DNA from: Gryganskiella cystojenkinii
Taxonomy: Eukaryota; Mortierellomycota; Mortierellomycetes; Mortierellales; Mortierellaceae
Direction: 5' to 3'
NCBI GenBank assembly: GCA_015852425.1
Contig: JAAAIG010000300.1
Span: 1 to 20,477, forward strand
DNA: 20,477 nucleotides
Each line of letters begins with the position of its first letter. The stretch's first letter is position 1. The notes beneath the pieces were generated by a model. The model was not told the DNA's origin, ran no database searches, and saw only the letters and a program-made list of their open reading frames with translations. Made by a program: the position numbers and the translations under genes. This document shows positions 19,434 through 20,477 of the stretch, in pieces.

Positions 19434-20285
19434 TTAGGCTATAGCGATGCACTGGACGTTCACCTTGGACTGATCCAGATGGCTATGTCGGTGCATCAGC
19501 CCGTCTCGGCTACCACCGAACCGCTTGAGGCGATGTGCTTGCTGTTGTTGTTGCTGCTGCTGGAGTTGCTGTTGCGAAGATGAGAGCGAAAGAGGGTGTT
19601 GAGGGAGCGTGGGATCATATTCATCCTCGCTACTGCTGTTACTACAACTATCCTGGGGGGACAACAAGGGTGAACAAGGTGGGGAAGTAAAGACGATCCC
19701 CGAGGACGACGAGGTCTTTGTGCGATGGTGAAGAAGCGAATGAGGGTTGCAGTTGCGATGATGATGATGGTGCTGTTGCTGGCGACGACCGAGGCGTTGT
19801 TGTTGAGGTGAAGGAGCGGACATGGGAGTGTTGGCCTCGGAAATGTACTTGGTGTTTTGGAGGATAGTATTTTTGTTATTGTTGTTGTCCTCGCTGTCAC
19901 TTTTGTCACTGTAGTCGCTTTCGTTTTGACAGAAGCAAGTGTTGTTGTTCGAATGTGGTTCATCAACATCGCTGTAGTCGCTGTCGTCTTCAAGAGCTTG
20001 TTGTTGTTGTTGACGTTGTTGTTGCAGTTCTTGGGCGATGATGCGTTCGCTCATCTCCTTGCGCCAATGACAGCGAAGCTCAAGAAGCTCTGAGGCCTCA
20101 GAAAACGTGAGCTTTGCAGGCTCGAGAGCGGAGCGGTCATACTCATCCCCTGGATAGGTGAACGAGATTTTGATGAAACGAGAGAATTGGACGGATTTGC
20201 AGCTTGAGGTCGTTGATGAGCTTGAGGTCGAGGAGGTGGAGGAGAAAGAGGACGAAGGACGGATCTCGTCTTGGATGGGTGCCAT
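19434..20285 (-). CDS. Ser/Gln-rich protein with one conserved-looking N-terminal block and a KSVQF motif
   Basis: A single minus-strand frame of 283 residues. Residues 11-28 are nearly all Ser/Thr. Residues 30-78 look like the only folded or conserved part: KSVQFSRFIKISFTYP, then DEYDRSALEPAKLTFSEA, then LLELRCHWRKEM. KSVQF (30-34) fits the [RK]-x-V-x-F pattern of protein phosphatase 1 docking sites. The YDR-S patch reminds me of short blocks in other fungal low-complexity proteins, but I cannot name a family. The rest is Asn/Gln/His/Ser-rich with acidic DYSD repeats, an HHHHH run and a polyglutamine stretch near 245-255 encoded by mixed CAA/CAG codons. The start at 20285 is the first ATG, before the Ser tract. 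The coding part is complete in the window. Function is unknown; a phosphatase regulator is only a guess. Confidence 0.7.
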   Translation of the reverse strand: MAPIQDEIRPSSSFSSTSSTSSSSTTSSCKSVQFSRFIKISFTYPGDEYDRSALEPAKLTFSEASELLELRCHWRKEMSERIIAQELQQQRQQQQQALEDDSDYSDVDEPHSNNNTCFCQNESDYSDKSDSEDNNNNKNTILQNTKYISEANTPMSAPSPQQQRLGRRQQQHHHHHRNCNPHSLLHHRTKTSSSSGIVFTSPPCSPLLSPQDSCSNSSSEDEYDPTLPQHPLSLSSSQQQLQQQQQQQQAHRLKRFGGSRDGLMHRHSHLDQSKVNVQCIAIA

Positions 20286-20477
20286 GTCTGTGTCTTCTGT
20301 GTATTTTGTGTCGCGTGGAAAAATGTTATTTTGTGTGGGGATAAAAAGTGGAAATGGTTTGAGATTGTAAGTTTTGTCTTTTGGTCGAGAGAGAGAGAGA
20401 GAGAGAGTGAGAAAAGAGAGAGAATTAAGAGAGTTGTGCCCGAGGAAGCTAGATGTAGTTTGCTTATCAAAAATTGG
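20286..20477 (-). promoter_or_regulatory. Leader/promoter of the Ser/Gln-rich gene with a GA/CT microsatellite
   Basis: The window ends 192 nt upstream of the minus-strand start. A GA tract at about 20386-20407 (CT-rich in the sense of the gene) repeats the pyrimidine-rich leader pattern seen at the left end of the window. Confidence 0.45.

Overview
The window looks like nuclear DNA of a filamentous, intron-rich fungus. Most genes are split by short GT-AG introns of about 85-210 nt. Leaders are pyrimidine-rich, homopolymer T tracts sit inside introns, and AATAAA signals lie about 45-60 nt after several stop codons. The style suggests an early-diverging lineage such as Mortierellomycota. That placement is inference from gene style only; no marker in the window proves it.

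Layout from left to right: (1) an intronless UNC93-like major facilitator protein with a very long disordered tail (485-2920, +). (2) A two-exon protein of unknown function (3330-4943, +). (3) A three-exon ubiquitin-fold protein resembling Elongin B (5088-5847, -). (4) A seven-exon protein made of three Sin3-type PAH repeats, with no histone deacetylase interaction region (6886-8944, +). (5) A fourteen-exon DNA ligase IV, 1229 residues after splicing (9184-14252, -). (6) The 20S proteasome subunit alpha-5 in five exons (14630-15906, +). (7) A two-exon arylalkylamine/polyamine-type GNAT acetyltransferase (16359-17061, +). (8) About 2.4 kb with no supportable protein gene (17062-19433), holding simple repeats and one compact potential RNA fold. 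(9) A Ser/Gln-rich protein with one conserved-looking N-terminal block (19434-20285, -).

The genes are mostly housekeeping and do not form an operon or an obvious cluster. The clearest functional link is the 377-nt divergent promoter shared by DNA ligase IV (end joining) and proteasome alpha-5. It carries an exact copy of the yeast proteasome-associated control element and a one-base variant 52 nt away. The exon models were built by hand from splice sites, reading-phase continuity and remembered family alignments. In all the multi-exon models the phases close exactly. The weakest points are the first exon of the Elongin B-like gene and the function of genes 2 and 9. I saw no mobile element, CRISPR array, rRNA or convincing tRNA.
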